A DNA stretch of 64,000 nt from positions 122,026,523 to 122,090,522 of the forward strand of contig OU015523.1 in NCBI GenBank assembly GCA_907165065.1, written 5' to 3'. A program made the position numbers and the translations under genes. The notes under the pieces were generated by a model. The model did not search any database. It was not told where the DNA came from and saw nothing but the letters and a program-made list of their open reading frames with translations. The stretch's first letter is position 1, and the number at the start of each line of letters is the position of its first letter. The stretch is from Caprimulgus europaeus (Eukaryota; Chordata; Aves; Caprimulgiformes; Caprimulgidae). Shown here piece by piece: positions 59,985 through 64,000 of this stretch.

Positions 59985-60720
59985 TCACCAGGGCTGGATG
60001 GTGTTCAACCAAGAATCCTGAGGAGCTTGAGTATGAAACTGCAGAACTGCTGGCCAAGCTGGATGATTTATCACTCCAGACGACTGCTGTGCCAGAGGAC
60101 TGGGGAGTTGCCAGTGTGATTCCCACCTGGGTTGTAGAGGGAATCCTGGGAACAGCACACCAAAGTCATGCTACCAGGAATGGAAAAGCCTGTCATAAGG
60201 ATCTCTGGAGACCTAGATCAATATTAACTGTTGGGAAAGTGTCAGTGTAGCTTCTGAAAATGAAAATCCCACTGCTCTACCCTGTGAAGTTCTATGGGAT
60301 GTCAGTAAGAAAGAGTTAGTTAAAGTGGATGCAAGATATTTGGATTTTCAGCAAACTTCTGTCAAGATCTTAAGCTGCTACAAGTTTGAAAGAAAGGTTA
60401 TTTTCTAGTTTGAAAGCCATTGAATAATAGAAAGTTAAAAATTATGGATGATTTCAACCAAAAAGCCCACCATCCTCATCAGGAATGGGATGTAGGGTAT
60501 AATTTTCCTTCAGTACAAGTGCTTGATGCACCCACATCTTGTGTGTGATGTGCAGTTCTGGTCTCTGCATCTCCAGAAGGACACAGTGGTGTTGCAGAAA
60601 GAGAGCTTAAAGGGTCAAAGAGATGGGCTGCCTTCCAAGGAGAAGCTAAAATGGCTGAGACCTCACCTTTAGGGAAGGAGGGAGGAACACGGGAGAGGTT
60701 TAAATGATGAAGTCAGCAGG
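59985..60720 (+). mobile_element. Ancient CR1-like remnant, plus
   Basis: CACCAGGGCTGGATGG…GACTGGGGAGTTGCCAGTGTG…TGGATTTTCAGCAAAC…GTGCAGTTCTGGTCTCTGCA follow the order of a CR1-type ORF2 (PG-D…SAVP-like…DFSKAF-like…Q-WSP-like). It shows many stops and gaps and covers a more 5' part than the other copies. Confidence 0.55.
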
Positions 60721-62116
60721 TAAAGCTGAACCTTAAATATCCATCAGCTCCCATGCTCTTACAACCAGGGAAATTTTGATTAAACAAGGTGGGCTTTGAT
60801 TTTAAAACAGATGCAAGTGCTTATTAGTGCAGTGGAGAAGAATTGGTGCTTGTGGCCTCAGAATAGGTAGAATTTGGGGACAGGCTTTGCAGCTCTCACC
60901 CATGCAGGGTAAATCTCACCTGTGTGGCCTTTGCATGAGGCTGGGTGACTGTTCCTTTCCCCAGGGCTCTCCTCTGCAGCTTTTCATAGCAAACAATTAT
61001 CCAGGTGGCTGGTAAGTGTTCAGCACTCCCTTGTGTACGTGGTAAGGTTGGGGTTTTTAAATGTTTTTAATTATAAATGACTTATCCCTCATAGAAGTGA
61101 TATATATTTTTTTTAAAATGCTGCCTTCAGCAGGGTGTGCATGTGAACTTTATTTTAATTAAGGGTGAGGAATCTGTTTTACATAACTATATCCCAGATT
61201 CTCATGAGAGAGTGAAAACAGCCCTGAGGGACTGATGAAGAGGCCAGCAAAATCTGTTGTCTCACAGTTTCTGATCTCTCTTAGGTTCTCTCTACCTGTG
61301 GGACTTGCTCTGAGCTGGCTGACAGCCAGAGGGATTGAACTGGTGCAAAGGCACTGCCTCTTCAGAGCTTGATTTTGGGCCACTAATTTGTGATTTTGGG
61401 GCACATACAGTTGCTCCTCTGCCTGAGGTTATTGTCCCTGTAGTGGGAATAGCCAAATGGGATGTGAATCTGCTTCCCAACCCTTTCAGCCATGGCTGGA
61501 TGCTATCTCAGGTGACTTTTACCACAATGGATTTAATAGTGATGCCAGTGGGATTGGGTCAAGGTGGTTCTATGAATCTTTGAGAATGAAAACAAATTAC
61601 ACTGGAAGTCACCAACAAACCTTTTAGAGGTGGCTTTGTATTTCTTGGTTTTGCTATTTAAATGCTGGCAACTAACACTTTATTTTAGTTATAAAGACTG
61701 CAAGGGGCAGGGAGCAGGTGAGTAAAATGTTTCTGTACCATTAAGGAGGGAAAATCCAGGGTGTGTGCGTGGTCTTTTATTTGTTGTTTTTTTTTTTTTT
61801 CTCTTAAGAAGAAAGAAATGATAAAGGTGTTAAAACTCAATTGTTGCAGTACTGGAAGCAAGGCATGTAAATAAAAGAGGAGGTTTGTTTTTTACTATGC
61901 ACAAAGAGAAATATGAAAAACAAACCACAAACTCTGTAAAGATGCTAATGAATTGTGTGAGTCAAACCTGGCACGTCCTTAGCATCTGCTGCTTGTTTAC
62001 AGTGGCTGAAGAGAGCGTCTCTTTTGGAAAATCTCGTGTACTGGAGGTGGTTTTACTGCCCTGCTATCAAAATCTCACTGTGGTGTTGAAGAAGCTGAAC
62101 TGTTTATAGTCTGTGC
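60721..62116. other. No gene seen; spacer
   Basis: Unique sequence with short T-runs. Confidence 0.4.
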
Positions 62117-62735
62117 ATCATAGAATCACAGAAGGGTTTGGGTTGGAAGGGACCTTCAAAGGTCATCTAGTCCAACCCCCCTGCAGTGAGCAGGGACATC
62201 TTCACTAGAGCAGGTTGCTCAGAGCCCCATCCAGCCTGACCTTGAATATCTCCAGGGATGGAGCCTCCACTACCTCTCTGGGCAATCTGTTCCAGTGATC
62301 CACCACCCTCATGTTGAAGAACTTTTCCCTAAAATCCAACTTAAACCTGCCCTTTTCTAGGTTAAAACCATGACCCCTCGTCCTATTGCTGCCTGCCCTT
62401 GTGAACAGTTCTTCCCCAGCTTTCTTGTAGGCTCCTTCAGGTACTGGGAGGCCGCTAGAAGGTCCCCCCCGGAGCCTTCTCTTCTCCAGGCTGACCAGCC
62501 CCAACTTTCTCATCATCTCTTCACAGCAGAGGTGCTCCAGCCCTTGGATCATTTTTGTGGCCTCCTCTGGACACACTCCAACAGGTACACATCCTTCTTG
62601 TGTTGAGGGCTCCAAAGCTGGACATGTTATTCCAGATGAGGTCTCACCAGAGCAGAGTAGAGGAGCAGAATCACCTCTCTTGATCTACTGGCCACATCGT
62701 GATCTCCTGGTGTCCAACTGAACCTAGTGGTGGCT
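62117..62735 (-). mobile_element. CR1 LINE 3' fragment, minus, ORF2 end open
   Basis: On plus: ATCATAGAATCACAGAAGGG…TCTAGTCCAACCCCCCTGCA…CTCTTCTCCAGGCTGACCAG…GGTGTCCAACTGAACCTAG. On the minus strand about 136 codons of the ORF2 C-terminus stay open to the natural stop (ends DGALSNLL), including [10 protein letters not shown]-like and HWNRLPREVV strings. It is 5' truncated, so not a working element. Confidence 0.94.
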
Positions 62736-63573
62736 GGCAATTATTTTTTCTGAAGCCAAAACCCTTGAGGAGTAGGGCATGCCTGTTTATTACATCCAGT
62801 GATATAGAGGGCAGGTTCCTTTCCTTTTTCCTGTGTTAATCCCAGGTAAAACACTTCAGAGAGTGAAGGCCATGTTGGTTTTGTTGTTCTTGTATTCTCT
62901 GCTGCTAGAGAGTGTCAAGAAATGTGGATTCTCTTATCAAAACAGTAAGTACATGAATCACAGAAGGGTTTTGATGCTGAATTCTTCTCATTTCACTGAA
63001 GTGGCAGTTCATGCCATAAATCTAAGAAGTGTTTAGAACTTAAAATGGATGGGAAGTAACTGGTGATGCTGAGGCCTTACAGTTGTCCACAGCTGATGGG
63101 CCTCTGCTATCAATCTCCTGTGAAAGGAAGAAACTTTTTGGAGGAGCAAAATGGTGGGGCAAAGACAAGCCAGTTGGAATAGATAGATGTGTTCCAGCTG
63201 TTCAGCAGAGCAGTGTAAACGAGCACACTTGAGACAGAAAAGAATCTGATGGTCAGGTCTCAGATTGGATGTGCTTCATTGTGGGGTTGGTAGGTTGGAG
63301 CATGTGCTTCAAGTGGGGGACAAGACAGGTGTAGCCTGGTGCCAGGTCAGGGAAGTGGGGAACAAGGTCAGTGTCTGTCGTGTAAGTCTGGGAGGATTCA
63401 CTGAGGGCTTTAAGCACCTCAGAGTACAGAAACTGTAAGGAAATTCCTGATGGTGAAATGGGTTTCTGAGACAGAGGTCTGAAATGAAAATCCCATCCCT
63501 GGTATTGGTGCTCAGAACAAGAACACCATAAGCTTTGCCAGGAGCTTCATGGCCCTGGTACCCTATAGGGAGT
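62736..63573. other. No gene seen; spacer
   Basis: Unique sequence between two CR1 copies. Confidence 0.4.
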
Positions 63574-63990
63574 AGGGTCTGGAGCACAGGTCTTATGAGG
63601 AATGGCTGAGGGAAATGGGGTTGTTGAGCCTGGAGAAAAGGAGGCTGAGGGGAGACCTTCTGGCTCTCAAGAACTCCCTGAAGGGAGGGTGTAGTGAGGT
63701 GGGGGTTGATATCTTCTCCCAGACAGCCAGTGATAGGACGAGATGTAATGACCTCAAGTTACACAAGGGGAGGCTCAGGTTGGATATTAGGAAAAATTTC
63801 TTCTCTGGAAGAGTGGTCAGACATTGGAACAGGCTGTTCAGGGAAGTGGTGGAGTCACCATCCCTGGAGGTGTTCAAAAAAACATGTAGATGTAGCACTC
63901 AAGGATGTGGTTTAGTGGGCATGGTGGTGATGAAATGATGGTTGGACTGAATGATATTAGAGGTCTTTTCCAACCTTAATGATTTTGTGG
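63574..63990 (+). mobile_element. CR1 LINE 3' fragment, plus
   Basis: GTCTGGAGCACAGGTCTTAT…GACATTGGAACAGGCTGTTC…GGTCTTTTCCAACCTTAATG. About 100 codons of the ORF2 end are open ([15 protein letters not shown]). Same subfamily as 22302-22548. Confidence 0.94.
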
Positions 63991-64000
63991 GTAAAGTCTT

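Overview
The window looks like bird nuclear DNA. The best evidence is about twenty 5'-truncated CR1 LINE copies that end in the avian-type tail (…CCTTCCAACCCAAACCATTC followed by ATTCTATG-like octamers), several avian-type ERV solo LTRs, low gene density, and one clearly identifiable vertebrate gene, AQP11. Nothing bacterial or plasmid-like is present. The exact species and repeat-family names cannot be fixed by eye; the LTR types suggest a neoavian, possibly passerine, genome.

Layout. (1) 1-13.7 kb, minus strand: AQP11. Exon 1 is at 13115-13709 and carries the unusual NPC first pore motif. Exon 2 is at 6719-6835 and carries the NPA motif. They are joined by a ~6.3 kb intron that holds an ERV-type LTR with two internal minisatellites (39 bp x5 and 49 bp x9). 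A separate third exon was not found below 6.7 kb. A solo LTR (165-723) and an inverted CR1 copy (2925-3352) lie further downstream. (2) 13.6-15.5 kb: the AQP11 CpG island, then a ~1 kb almost pure purine tract (GGAAA pentamers, a ~108-127 bp higher-order repeat, then GGAGA pentamers). (3) 15.5-44 kb: a gene-poor spacer with CR1 and LTR insertions, several nested. It also contains a patch (32.6-35.3 kb) with three locally inverted duplications. (4) 44.2-45.3 kb: an antisense LTR followed by a second CpG island ending in a good plus-strand splice donor (AAG|GTGAGT at 45226/45227). In human the gene divergently upstream of AQP11 is PAK1, so this may be the PAK1 promoter and non-coding first exon. 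That rests on synteny only; no PAK1 coding exon is visible. (5) 45.3-64 kb: sequence with CR1 copies in both orientations and no recognised coding exon, which would fit a long first intron.

Genes. AQP11 is an ER/endomembrane aquaporin (superaquaporin). It is read leftward from its CpG island, and the candidate second promoter fires rightward ~31 kb away, giving a divergent pair. No new biochemical system is encoded here. The structures most worth a second look are the patchwork inverted duplication at 33.1-35.3 kb, two CR1 copies with 5' inversions resembling twin priming, the LTR with expanded minisatellites, the purine tract next to the AQP11 promoter, and the question of how AQP11 ends.
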